Shown here piece after piece: positions 1-7,855 of a DNA stretch of 48,104 nucleotides (the first letter of the stretch is position 1; every line of letters begins with the position of its first letter). The notes under the pieces were generated by a model that saw nothing but the letters and a program-made list of their open reading frames with translations, did no database searches and was not told where the DNA came from. Location: NCBI GenBank assembly GCA_044352985.1, contig JBILCU010000019.1, positions 1-48,104 of the forward strand. The letters run 5' to 3'. Position numbers and translations under genes: made by a program. This DNA is from JADJDM01 sp044352985. GTDB taxonomy: Bacteria > Bacteroidota > Bacteroidia > B-17B0 > Aurantibacillaceae.

Positions 1-41
1 ATTTTGCATTTTTCTGAAAAAAAATAAAAAATGAATCATAT

Positions 42-803
42 TTACATAATGTTTTTACGACGATAATACTCAGAAACTATGATCCCTAAGGCCATCGCTG
101 CATTTAGGGACTCGGAATGATTAATGTTATTAGATGGGATTGAAATCTTTTCTTTTATGTAAGGAAAATTAGTTGATGATATCCCGTTGGACTCATTTCC
201 TATAATTAAAATGCCAGAATTGAATTCTTTTTTGGTGTAAATGTTTTCTCCATCTAAAAAAGCTCCATAAATATTAATAGCTTTTGTAGATAAATTTAAT
301 ATTTCATTTAATTCTTTTTTGATTATAGGTACGTGAAAGATAGATCCCATAGTACTTTGAACCACTTTAGGATTATAAGTTTCAACAGTATTAGAAGAGC
401 AAATAATTTGTTTAATTCCAAACCAATGCGCAAGTCTAATTATTGTTCCTAAATTTCCAGGATCCCTAATGTCATCTAAATAAATGCTCAATTCAGTTTC
501 TAATACAACTATATTTAAAATGGGGGAAATTTGTTTTACAACAGCCAAAACTTTGTTTGGAGAAGGTAATAAGGAAATTTTTTTAAGCTCTGATTCTGAA
601 ACTTCATTAATTAGAGATTTATTTAATTTTCCGGAAAAATTATCTATCCATGTTTTGATGGCATAAACGGAAACAATTTCAAAAGATGAATGAATTAATT
701 CATTCACTAATTTTTCACCTTCAACTAGAAATAGTTTTTTTTCTTCTCTATGTTTTTTAAGATGTAAAGAAGTGATATTTTTTAATTGATTTTTACTTAA
801 CAT
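42..803 (-). CDS. TrmH/SpoU-family RNA 2'-O-methyltransferase
   Basis: This is a SPOUT-class methyltransferase that would transfer a methyl group from SAM to a ribose 2'-OH in rRNA or tRNA. The 253-residue length fits the RlmB/TrmH group with an N-terminal substrate-binding domain. Visible motifs are motif 1 at about residues 111-123 (DIRDPGNLGTIIR, with the catalytic-type Asn and Arg), motif 2 around 201-208 (GNESNGIS), and motif 3 around 222-238 (IPS...ESLNAAMA), which forms the trefoil-knot SAM pocket. The start is an ATG at 803. It diverges from the Omp85 gene with only 29 bp between the starts, so the two promoters must overlap the coding regions. The exact RNA target cannot be read from sequence. 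Confidence 0.93.
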   Translation of the reverse strand: MLSKNQLKNITSLHLKKHREEKKLFLVEGEKLVNELIHSSFEIVSVYAIKTWIDNFSGKLNKSLINEVSESELKKISLLPSPNKVLAVVKQISPILNIVVLETELSIYLDDIRDPGNLGTIIRLAHWFGIKQIICSSNTVETYNPKVVQSTMGSIFHVPIIKKELNEILNLSTKAINIYGAFLDGENIYTKKEFNSGILIIGNESNGISSTNFPYIKEKISIPSNNINHSESLNAAMALGIIVSEYYRRKNIM

Positions 804-832
804 GAATTAGAAAATATATATTCGTACTAGTA

Positions 833-3403
833 ATGATAACGCCGAAAGACTACAAAATAAGTAATTTGAATACTCAATTACTAATTTTATTGATAATATC
901 ATCATGCTTTACTTTTTGTACCACCAAAAAAAACATTAATAACGCTGATTACTTACTAGAAAAAGTAATTATTGAAGATAAATACAGCGGTATAGAAAAA
1001 ACAGAAATTGAAAAATTTATCCGACAAAAACCAAATCGAAAAATTTTAAAAATCGTTCCGTTTCATACCTGGCTATACTTAACAATTAATCAAACAAAAA
1101 TTCCAATTCAAAAAGAAAAAAGAAATAAAAAATACGATCAAATAAATGAAAAAAGAAAACTAAAAACAGATTTAAAAAACAATAAGATCGATAAGAAAAA
1201 CAAAGCAATAGAAATAAAAAATAAGGTAAGGGAAGAAAAGGGTTTAAAGGCCAAACCATATGTATTATTTAAAAGCCCCAAATTAAAAGATAAATCTAAG
1301 CCTACCTGGCGTGAAAGCATATTATATGCTGGTGAAGCACCTGTTTTTTTAGATACTTTTCAGGTTAAAATTTCCAAAGAACAAATTAAAAAATATTTGT
1401 TTACAAAAGGTTTTTTTTATGCTAATGTAAAAGACTCAATATTTAAAAAAGAAAGAAAAAAAATAAGACTTAAAATTAATGATAAAATTGCCATTGTAAT
1501 TTATAAGATTAAAAAAAGCAATAGGTATACAATTAATGAATTAAACTACAAAATTGATGATGAGGCACTCGCCTATCATTATTACCAAGACACAATTAAT
1601 TCTTTAATAAAAAAAGGAAACAATTACGATGCTGATGTTTTACAAATCGAAAGAGAACGAATAACCCAGGTGATGAAAAACAATGGATACTTTGAATTTG
1701 CACAAGATTTTATTCATTATCAAATTGATACTAACTTAAATTGCAATAAGATTAATCTTACATTAAGTATTAAAAAAATAAGTATTAAAACAGAACAGGC
1801 AGATAGTTTTTTAAGAAAAAATCATACGCGTTATTACATAAATAAAATTTATGTAATACCAAATTATATCGCATTAAATAAAACTGGATATACTGATACA
1901 TTAATTTATGACGATGTGATTTTTTTACTAAATGAAAAATTTAAATATAAAAAAAGAGACATCGCCAATAAAATCATGTTCCATAGTGGAGAAGTCTTTA
2001 ATAATGATCTTGCAGAAGAAACCTATTCAAAATTAAGCGATTTAAGAGTGTTCAAAAATGTAAACTTAATTTTTGATAAAGCTCCAGAAAGTGAAGACAA
2101 ATTAAATTGTACTATACAATTAATACCTGTTTTAAAACAAAATTTTATTATAGAATCAGAAGTTACTAATACGTCCAATAATTTAGGTATTGCAGGTAGT
2201 TTTGTTTATCAAAACAAAAATCTATTTAAGGGTGCAGAATTATTAGAATTAAAATTAAGAGGGGGGGTTACAGCTCAGCAAAATCTTGTTAAAGATACTG
2301 TAACAACAAGCGCTGAAAACTTTTTAAATTCATTTAATACTATTCAGTTTGGACCGGAATTTAATTTATTTATTCCAAAACAATTATTCCCGTTTACCAT
2401 ATTTAAATTTCAAAAAAACGCATCTCCAAAAACTATTTTTACAAGTTCGCTTAATTTTCAAAAAAGACCAGAATTTTACCGAACATTATCAAATATCTCG
2501 TATGGCTTTCAATTTAAAAGAAACGAATTTGTGAAACAAATGTTTGTACCATTTGAATTCAGTATTGTTAAGGCTGCACTTAGCAATAGTTTTAGGACTA
2601 ATTTATTAAATTCAAAAGATAATTTTTTAATTAACTCTTTTACAGATCACATTACAACTGTTAGCAGGTATACTTTCACGTTCAATAATCAGACTTCAAA
2701 AACAACAAATAAGTTAAAAGTATTTCATTATGCTAAAATTGATTTTGAATCAGGAGGAAATATATTAAGAGGTTTTTTTAATGCAAAAAATGAAACAAAA
2801 GACAATTCAGGAAGCTATAGGATTATTGATATACCGTTTGCGCAATTTTTACGTGTTGCTTTTGACTATAGAATATTTAAAAACATTAGAAAATTAAGCA
2901 AATTAGTTTTTAGGGCTACAGGCGGTTTTGGTAAACCTTTAGATAATTTAAAGGTATTACCTTATGAAAAAAGTTTTTTTAGCGGTGGCCCAAACTCAAT
3001 TCGTGCTTGGAGAGCTCGCACTATTGGGCCAGGTTCTTATAATCAAAAAAACGATGCAAATTTTGATAAAATTGGTGATGCGCAATTGGAATTTAATATT
3101 GAATACAGATTTAATATTTATAAATTTTTAAACGGCGCGTGGTTTTTAGATGCTGGTAATATTTGGATACTAAATGAAGATAAAAATAAGCCCGGTGCAG
3201 ATTTTAAAATTAATAGATTTTATAAAGAGTTTGCAACTGGAAGCGGATTTGGATTAAGAGCAGACTTTAGTTTTTTTATTCTTCGTTTAGATGCCGCATT
3301 TAAATTATTTGATCCTACTTACGATGAAAACAATCGTTTTACTTTTGATAAAAAACCTTTAAAAAATACAGTTCTTAATTTTGGAATTGGTTATCCTTTC
3401 TAA
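833..3403 (+). CDS. Omp85/BamA-superfamily outer membrane lipoprotein, TamL-like
   Basis: This predicted outer-membrane beta-barrel assembly protein has 856 residues. It begins with a lipoprotein signal; the lipobox cysteine is C25 (IISSC), with C29 as an alternative. A POTRA-like region spans roughly residues 40-430. It contains a lysine-rich stretch at 91-140 and the family block AGEAPVFLD near 166, followed by FTKGFFYANV. The C-terminal half is an Omp85 barrel with the hallmark GGPNSIRAWRAR near residue 717, corresponding to the lid-lock VRGF/IRAW motif, and ends in aromatic Tyr-Pro-Phe. Lipidated TamA relatives (TamL) are known in Bacteroidota and usually work with TamB; no TamB is adjacent here. 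It is followed by a strong bidirectional terminator. Other BamA-like roles remain possible. Confidence 0.85.
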   Translation: MITPKDYKISNLNTQLLILLIISSCFTFCTTKKNINNADYLLEKVIIEDKYSGIEKTEIEKFIRQKPNRKILKIVPFHTWLYLTINQTKIPIQKEKRNKKYDQINEKRKLKTDLKNNKIDKKNKAIEIKNKVREEKGLKAKPYVLFKSPKLKDKSKPTWRESILYAGEAPVFLDTFQVKISKEQIKKYLFTKGFFYANVKDSIFKKERKKIRLKINDKIAIVIYKIKKSNRYTINELNYKIDDEALAYHYYQDTINSLIKKGNNYDADVLQIERERITQVMKNNGYFEFAQDFIHYQIDTNLNCNKINLTLSIKKISIKTEQADSFLRKNHTRYYINKIYVIPNYIALNKTGYTDTLIYDDVIFLLNEKFKYKKRDIANKIMFHSGEVFNNDLAEETYSKLSDLRVFKNVNLIFDKAPESEDKLNCTIQLIPVLKQNFIIESEVTNTSNNLGIAGSFVYQNKNLFKGAELLELKLRGGVTAQQNLVKDTVTTSAENFLNSFNTIQFGPEFNLFIPKQLFPFTIFKFQKNASPKTIFTSSLNFQKRPEFYRTLSNISYGFQFKRNEFVKQMFVPFEFSIVKAALSNSFRTNLLNSKDNFLINSFTDHITTVSRYTFTFNNQTSKTTNKLKVFHYAKIDFESGGNILRGFFNAKNETKDNSGSYRIIDIPFAQFLRVAFDYRIFKNIRKLSKLVFRATGGFGKPLDNLKVLPYEKSFFSGGPNSIRAWRARTIGPGSYNQKNDANFDKIGDAQLEFNIEYRFNIYKFLNGAWFLDAGNIWILNEDKNKPGADFKINRFYKEFATGSGFGLRADFSFFILRLDAAFKLFDPTYDENNRFTFDKKPLKNTVLNFGIGYPF

Positions 3404-3455
3404 CTATTTTTTATATCCTTAAAATTTCGTTAATCAAGATAAAATTAATTTAAAA

Positions 3456-3488
3456 AAAAAGTTTAGTGTAATTATCACTAAACTTTTT
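3456..3488. terminator. Bidirectional intrinsic terminator between convergent genes
   Basis: A perfect 13-bp stem is visible (AAAAAGTTTAGTG at 3456-3468 with CACTAAACTTTTT at 3476-3488), with a 7-nt loop and A/T runs on both flanks. It lies between the ends of the convergent Omp85 gene and hpf and should stop transcription in both directions. The rest of 3404-3558 shows no gene and no tRNA. Confidence 0.9.
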
Positions 3489-3558
3489 AAATTAATTCTT
3501 TGAACTAACTTTTAGCTAGATAAAAGAACGTGTTTTTGTTCATTTATCAATATAAAAA

Positions 3559-3855
3559 CTAAGCCTGTACTTTTTCTTTATACTTTTTAATTTGAATTTT
3601 AATCGCATCTACTGCACTATCAATAGCCTCTTCAAACGACTCACACTGTTTTTTTGCAAATAAATCTAAACCTTTTACATGCAACTTAATTTCGGCAATT
3701 TTATTACTATTATCGTTTGATTTCTCCAAACGTAGTATTACATCTGCAGCAACAATATTTTCGTAATACGTGCTTAATTTATTTACTTTTTCATCAATAA
3801 AAGATAATAATTTTTTGTCTGCATCAAAATGAACTGATTGTGTGTTGATTTTCAT
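3559..3855 (-). CDS. hpf: Ribosome hibernation-promoting factor, short form (HPF/RaiA)
   Basis: This 98-residue protein of the HPF/YfiA family binds in the mRNA/tRNA channel of the 30S subunit and inactivates ribosomes under stress or slow growth. The sequence shows the usual beta-alpha-beta pattern: MKINTQSVHFDAD at the start, the KLSTYYENIVAADV helix-strand, the KIAEIKLHV strand and a basic C-terminal helix ending KIQIKKYKEKV. It has no C-terminal dimerisation domain, so it is the short form. It is last in rpsU - xer - hpf, with 27 nt between the xer stop and its ATG. It is preceded by a perfect Shine-Dalgarno, which is exceptional in this window. Confidence 0.95.
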   Translation of the reverse strand: MKINTQSVHFDADKKLLSFIDEKVNKLSTYYENIVAADVILRLEKSNDNSNKIAEIKLHVKGLDLFAKKQCESFEEAIDSAVDAIKIQIKKYKEKVQA

Positions 3856-3859
3856 ATTT

Positions 3860-3865
3860 CCTCCT
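3860..3865 (-). promoter_or_regulatory. Strong Shine-Dalgarno (AGGAGG) of hpf
   Basis: On the minus strand the sequence before the hpf start reads AAAAAGGAGGAAAT followed by ATG, so AGGAGG ends 4 nt before the start codon. No other gene start examined in this window has such a match. Bacteroidota ribosomes normally keep the anti-Shine-Dalgarno occluded with help from protein bS21, so this site may mark special translational control. Confidence 0.8.
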
Positions 3866-3882
3866 TTTTAGTTGTTATTAAA

Positions 3883-4764
3883 TTATGCTCTTGGATGAGC
3901 CTGATGATAAACTTTTTTTAATTTTTCAATGGTATTATGAGTATAAACTTGGGTAGCAGCCAAACTGCTATGACCCAATAATTCTTTTACAACATTAATA
4001 TCAGCACCATTATTTAATAAATGAGTCGCAAAAGTATGCCTAATGACATGCGGACTTTTTTTGTTTAATGTAGTGGTGGTAGCCAATTGTTTCTTAATAA
4101 TCTGATAAACTTTAATTGCTTTAAAAGCATTGCCAATTTGATCAGAAAACAGATAAACTGAATCATTCCAATTTTTATTTTTAATTCCTAAAAACTCTTT
4201 TAATTGATTTTTAAACGCATTAGTTATAGGAATATTACGCATTTTGTTTCCTTTACCTGTTACTGAAACAAACAACTGATTAAAATCAATGGCTGTAACT
4301 TTTAAATTAATTAATTCGCTTCTCCTTATTCCGGTTTGATAAAAAAACTCAAGTATAAATTTTTCCTGAATTTCCTCAAATGATTTTTCGCATTCTAAAC
4401 TGAATTCAGGAAAACTAGTTTGATCAATAAAAACAGGTAAGCGCTTTTTTTGCTTTGGTATTATTATACCTTTAGTAGGAATTTTAAAATTCGGGTTATT
4501 TTGTTTTACGAATTTAAAAAAGGACTTTAAAGCACTTATTTTTCGACTAATGCTTGAATTACTTAAGTTACTTTCCTTTAAATAAGCAATCCAGAATCGA
4601 AGTTGCTTAGAATTGATCTCGGTTAAAGATTGGATTTTTAAGGTTGTAGAAAAATAATCTTTACACTGATGTAAATCTATTTGATATGCAAGAACAGTTG
4701 CAGAAGAAAAACGTTTCTCAATTGAGAGGTAATTTAAAAAATCATTTATTTGAGAAACAAACAT
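3883..4764 (-). CDS. Tyrosine recombinase of the XerC/XerD type
   Basis: This 293-residue site-specific recombinase probably resolves chromosome dimers at dif. It has the N-terminal SAM-like core-binding domain (about 1-90) and a C-terminal catalytic domain with all expected residues: R147 (TGIRR), K171 (TGKGNK), H239 and R242 (HVIRHTFATH), H265 (LGHSS) and the nucleophile Y274 (QVYTHNT). Genes of this type commonly sit between rpsU and hpf in Bacteroidota, which supports a housekeeping Xer rather than a phage or transposon integrase. No mobile-element genes are near. Its ATG at 4764 lies 4 nt after a long hairpin that separates it from rpsU, so expression is probably much lower than that of rpsU. 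Confidence 0.93.
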   Translation of the reverse strand: MFVSQINDFLNYLSIEKRFSSATVLAYQIDLHQCKDYFSTTLKIQSLTEINSKQLRFWIAYLKESNLSNSSISRKISALKSFFKFVKQNNPNFKIPTKGIIIPKQKKRLPVFIDQTSFPEFSLECEKSFEEIQEKFILEFFYQTGIRRSELINLKVTAIDFNQLFVSVTGKGNKMRNIPITNAFKNQLKEFLGIKNKNWNDSVYLFSDQIGNAFKAIKVYQIIKKQLATTTTLNKKSPHVIRHTFATHLLNNGADINVVKELLGHSSLAATQVYTHNTIEKLKKVYHQAHPRA

Positions 4765-4768
4765 AAAA

Positions 4769-4814
4769 TACTTTCAAATCCAAATATAAATAATTTATAT
4801 CGGATTTGAAAGTA
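4769..4814 (-). terminator. Long hairpin between rpsU and xer (terminator/attenuator)
   Basis: A perfect 13-bp stem pairs TACTTTCAAATCC (4769-4781) with GGATTTGAAAGTA (4802-4814). A second 7-bp stem inside the loop pairs ATATAAA with TTTATAT. On the minus strand it follows the rpsU stop and ends only four T residues before the xer ATG at 4764. It could terminate rpsU transcription partially and also occlude the xer ribosome-binding region. Confidence 0.8.
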
Positions 4815-4835
4815 AAAATAAAAAAAGACTAGGAT

Positions 4836-5030
4836 TTATTCGATTTCTCCTGTCTGAAGTTTTTGTTTGTAAACAGCTTTAATAACTGCATCTCTTCTTC
4901 TAACTGAAGGTTTAGTGAATTTTTGACGATCACGAAGTTCTTTAACAACTCCAGTCTTCTCAAATTTCTTTTTAAATTTCTTAAGAGCTTTCTCTAATGA
5001 TTCTCCTTCTTTTACTTGTACTACTAACAT
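4836..5030 (-). CDS. rpsU: 30S ribosomal protein bS21
   Basis: This 64-residue small, very basic protein matches bS21 end to end: MLVVQVKEGESLEKALKKFK, then the KKFEKTGV and LRDRQKFTKPSVRRRDA blocks and a basic C-terminal helix. bS21 lies near the 3' end of 16S rRNA; in Bacteroidota it is known to help sequester the anti-Shine-Dalgarno. The gene leads the rpsU - xer - hpf block. A TACATTTG promoter-like element lies just upstream, and there is no Shine-Dalgarno before its own ATG, only an A/T-rich leader. Confidence 0.97.
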   Translation of the reverse strand: MLVVQVKEGESLEKALKKFKKKFEKTGVVKELRDRQKFTKPSVRRRDAVIKAVYKQKLQTGEIE

Positions 5031-5050
5031 GTATAAATTTAATTGGGGTG

Positions 5051-5058
5051 CAAATGTA
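5051..5058 (-). promoter_or_regulatory. Promoter -7 box of rpsU (TACATTTG)
   Basis: On the minus strand TACATTTG matches the Bacteroidota -7 consensus TAnnTTTG exactly and is followed by GCACC. The box ends 20 nt before the ATG. No clear -33 TTG is visible at the usual spacing. Confidence 0.5.
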
Positions 5059-5099
5059 TTAATTAAAATTTATTTTAAAAAATAATTAAGAATACTTTT

Positions 5100-5127
5100 T
5101 TGATTGATTTTAAAAATTTTACATTAG
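5100..5127 (+). promoter_or_regulatory. Promoter candidate for the first DUF4412 gene
   Basis: TTG at 5100-5102 is followed after 17 nt by TACATTAG at 5120-5127, one mismatch from TAnnTTTG. The ATG follows at 5137, giving a very short leader. Confidence 0.4.
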
Positions 5128-5136
5128 CAGACTTAA

Positions 5137-5820
5137 ATGAAAGCAATTTACCAAATATTCAAACTTACGTTTATCTTAATTTTTCTTGGAATTATTATCA
5201 ATTCCTGCAATCCTAACAATGAAAAATACATTTCTGAAGGCGCTATTACATTTGATGCTGTTGTAATAAATAAAGATCACCCGATTGCAGGTTTAGCTCC
5301 GTCAGAAATGACTACTTACTTTAAAAACAATCATTTTCAATCCGAAATGAGCACCATGGGTATTTTTATTTCAAAATTTATTACCAATCCTGATAATAAA
5401 ACTTTTATTTCAATGGTGAAAATTTTTGACGTTAAAAATGCATTAATTGAACATGAAAAGGAAATTAAAGCTGAATTAGAAAATTATCAACTAGAATTTA
5501 CCGAAACTAATGAAACAACTATAATTGCCGGTTATAATTGCAAAAAAGTAATTGCTGTAAAAAAAAATCAACCCAACGATAAATTTGAAGTTTTTTATAC
5601 CAATGAACTCAATATTGAAAAACCCAATTTTAGTACACCTTATGAATCAATTGATGGGGTTGTTATGAAATTCAGATTGAAAAAATTTGATTTGGAAATG
5701 GAATTCACAGCAACTAACGTAAAAAAAGAAAAAGTTGACCAACGTATTTTTGAACTACCAAAAGATTACAAAATTGTATCTAAAAAAGAAATGCAAGATT
5801 TTTTTAAATCGGTACAGTAG
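5137..5820 (+). CDS. Secreted lipoprotein, DUF4412-like
   Basis: This is a 227-residue protein of unknown function. A lipoprotein signal runs over residues 1-23 with a lipobox at IINSC (C24), so it should be anchored in the periplasm or outer membrane. The mature part has the pattern GAITFDAVV, then TYFKNN, a strand-rich middle, and IAGYNCKKVIAV, which parallels the IAGYDCKKAII segment of the next gene. The pair are therefore tandem paralogues, only 41 bp apart and probably co-transcribed. DUF4412-type proteins are widespread in Bacteroidota and uncharacterised; the family call rests on recalled motifs. Confidence 0.65.
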   Translation: MKAIYQIFKLTFILIFLGIIINSCNPNNEKYISEGAITFDAVVINKDHPIAGLAPSEMTTYFKNNHFQSEMSTMGIFISKFITNPDNKTFISMVKIFDVKNALIEHEKEIKAELENYQLEFTETNETTIIAGYNCKKVIAVKKNQPNDKFEVFYTNELNIEKPNFSTPYESIDGVVMKFRLKKFDLEMEFTATNVKKEKVDQRIFELPKDYKIVSKKEMQDFFKSVQ

Positions 5821-5861
5821 TGGCATAAAAATTGTCTTAACAACTTAAATAAATAAAAAAA

Positions 5862-6527
5862 ATGAAAAAAATCTTATTCGCACTAAGCCTAATTTTATCG
5901 GCAAAATTGTCTATTGCACAAATTAAAGAAGGAAGCATTACCTACAATGTTACCATGGAAGGTTTACCTCCTGAACAAGCAGCGATGATGGATGGCACAG
6001 AACAAAAAACTACTTTTAAAAATAACAAATCAAAAATTGAATTTACTAATGCCTTTGTTAGTACAACTACTGTATTTGATGGATCTAAAATGGTAACATT
6101 AATGGATCAAATGGGGCAAAAAACTTATTTTGAAATGACTTCAGACGAAATGAATAAAAAAGCGGAAAAAAGTCCAAAATCTGATATTGAATATAAGGAT
6201 GAAACAAAAAAAATTGCAGGCTACGATTGTAAGAAAGCAATTATTAAATCTAAAGATGATAAAGGAGAAGAAACCGTAATGAATGTTTGGTTTACTGAAA
6301 GCTTACCTAACTTAAGTAAAAATTCTGGCAGAAACTCAGGTGGCATGAAAGAGTTAAAAGGTGCCCCACTTGAATTTGAAGCTAAACAAGGTCCTTTCTT
6401 TATGAAATTTACAGCAACCGAAATTTCCACAAAAGGAATTGATGACGCTGAATTTAAAGTAAGTACTGAAGGTTATATCAAAAGAACTCCTCCTGAAGAA
6501 GGTAAAAAAATGTCAGAAGGAAAATAA
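5862..6527 (+). CDS. Secreted DUF4412-domain protein
   Basis: This 221-residue protein has a classical signal peptide (MKKILFALSLILSAKLSIAQ) that ends without a lipobox, unlike its upstream paralogue. The mature region begins KEGSITYNVTMEG, contains TTFKNNKSKIEF, a lysine-rich middle and IAGYDCKKAIIKS, followed by VWFTESLPNL. These are typical of DUF4412/GLPGLI-like proteins, which are strand-rich and of unknown role. The C-terminus is charged (EEGKKMSEGK). It is convergent with dapD with a 33-bp gap and no clear hairpin between them. Confidence 0.7.
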   Translation: MKKILFALSLILSAKLSIAQIKEGSITYNVTMEGLPPEQAAMMDGTEQKTTFKNNKSKIEFTNAFVSTTTVFDGSKMVTLMDQMGQKTYFEMTSDEMNKKAEKSPKSDIEYKDETKKIAGYDCKKAIIKSKDDKGEETVMNVWFTESLPNLSKNSGRNSGGMKELKGAPLEFEAKQGPFFMKFTATEISTKGIDDAEFKVSTEGYIKRTPPEEGKKMSEGK

Positions 6528-6560
6528 AAATTTCGCTTCTAATTTTCCCAGTTTATTTAC

Positions 6561-7379
6561 TTACACAGCTACCTGATGTTCTCGTAAAGCATCGTTTAAA
6601 GATGTTTTAAGATCGGTGCTTTCTTTTCTTTTACCAATGATTAACGCACATGGAACCTGGTATGTTCCTGCAGAAAATCCCTTGTTGTAAGAGCCCGGAA
6701 TTACCACACTTCGTGCTGGCACTCTTCCTTTATATTCTAATGGTTCTTTACCTGTAACATCAATTATTTTAGTTGATTTTGTTAATACCACATTAGCTCC
6801 TAGCACCGCTTCTTTTTCAACATGTACACCCTCTACAACAATACTTCTTGAACCAATAAAACAATTGTCTTCAATAATTACAGGGGCAGATTGTACGGGC
6901 TCAAGCACCCCCCCTATTCCAACTCCGCCACTTAAATGCACATTTTTACCGATTTGAGCACAACTGCCCACAGTTGCCCAAGTATCTACCATGGTTCCTG
7001 CATCTACATATGCTCCAATATTTACAAAACCAGGCATCATAATTACACCACTTGCTATATAAGCTCCATAACGTGCGATTGCACCTGGAACCACGCGTAC
7101 TCCCAATTTTTCATAATTGGTTTTTAATTTCATTTTATCATGAAACTCAAATGGTGGCAACTCCATGGTATTCATCTGTTGTATCGGGAAATAAAGAATA
7201 ACAGCTTTTTTTAGCCATTCGTTTACTTTCCAGCCTCTATCGGGTATTGGCTCTGCAATACGAAACCTTCCTTTATCTATTTCTTCAATTATAAAATGAA
7301 TGGCTTCTTGTGTTGTTTTTTCGCTTAATAGACTTCTGTTGTTCCAAGCATTTTCAATTATGTTTTGTAATTCGTTCAT
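6561..7379 (-). CDS. dapD: 2,3,4,5-tetrahydropyridine-2,6-dicarboxylate N-succinyltransferase
   Basis: DapD transfers succinyl from succinyl-CoA to tetrahydrodipicolinate in the succinylase branch of the lysine and meso-diaminopimelate pathway. The protein has 272 residues, the normal length. An alpha-helical N-terminal domain carries the IPDRGWKVNEWLKKAVILYF block, and the left-handed beta-helix of hexapeptide repeats is clear (GAYVDAGTMVDTWATVGSCAQIG, here spanning about 126-148, then GGVGIGGVLEPVQ). The ATG at 7379 agrees with family N-termini. It stands alone on its strand, without other lysine genes. Confidence 0.97.
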   Translation of the reverse strand: MNELQNIIENAWNNRSLLSEKTTQEAIHFIIEEIDKGRFRIAEPIPDRGWKVNEWLKKAVILYFPIQQMNTMELPPFEFHDKMKLKTNYEKLGVRVVPGAIARYGAYIASGVIMMPGFVNIGAYVDAGTMVDTWATVGSCAQIGKNVHLSGGVGIGGVLEPVQSAPVIIEDNCFIGSRSIVVEGVHVEKEAVLGANVVLTKSTKIIDVTGKEPLEYKGRVPARSVVIPGSYNKGFSAGTYQVPCALIIGKRKESTDLKTSLNDALREHQVAV

Positions 7380-7451
7380 TATTTTATTTATTAGTTGTGA
7401 GTCTGTAGTTATTAGCCAGTAACTTGAAACAAAAAATCTCTTAACTAGAAA

Positions 7452-7799
7452 TTAATTATTTGGGCCTCCCTGATCTAACCAGCATTTAATTTTATTCAAT
7501 TCATCTTGGCTTAAGGATTTCCCTTTTGGCATAGATTTTTTATTGATTACCTCATCATTAAATTTTCCATTATCGATGTATGTTTTTACTTGGTTATACG
7601 TTCTTAAATCAAAGGATGATGAACCATTATGACAGCCTGAAGTTGTACAACTTGCTGAAATAATTCCGGCAATAGATGTGCTGTATTTTGAATCTATGGT
7701 TGAACAATCTAAATTTTTAAATTCATTTTTTTTGCATGTTATAAATAACATAATAGTTACAATTACAATTGTAACACTTACGATTGATTTTGTTTTCAT
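7452..7799 (-). CDS. Small haem-binding lipoprotein (planctomycete-type cytochrome c-like)
   Basis: This 115-residue protein has a lipoprotein signal with lipobox cysteine C22 (LFITC). It carries an atypical c-type haem motif with four residues between the cysteines, CTTSGCH (C51, C56, H57), and a later KKSMPKG in which M90 could be the distal ligand. The C-terminal SQDELNKIKCWLDQGGP is typical of small cytochrome domains of the planctomycete group (PF07635-like). It probably carries electrons or senses redox at the periplasmic side of a membrane. Whether haem is really attached is unproven, because the spacing differs from CXXCH. No partner oxidase is adjacent. Confidence 0.65.
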   Translation of the reverse strand: MKTKSIVSVTIVIVTIMLFITCKKNEFKNLDCSTIDSKYSTSIAGIISASCTTSGCHNGSSSFDLRTYNQVKTYIDNGKFNDEVINKKSMPKGKSLSQDELNKIKCWLDQGGPNN

Positions 7800-7855
7800 G
7801 ATTTTGATTTTATAATTGAATTAGATCATATCCCTATAACGTTTTTGGGTAAATT

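Noticed and set aside
3404..3558. tRNA genes after hpf, as in the rpsU-xer-hpf-tRNA-tuf order of some relatives
   Set aside because: No cloverleaf or conserved GTTCRA-type segment is visible; only a terminator is present.
3883..4764. Tyrosine recombinase as a sign of a mobile element
   Set aside because: It sits in the housekeeping rpsU-hpf context with no attachment-site duplication or phage gene, so it is a chromosomal Xer protein.
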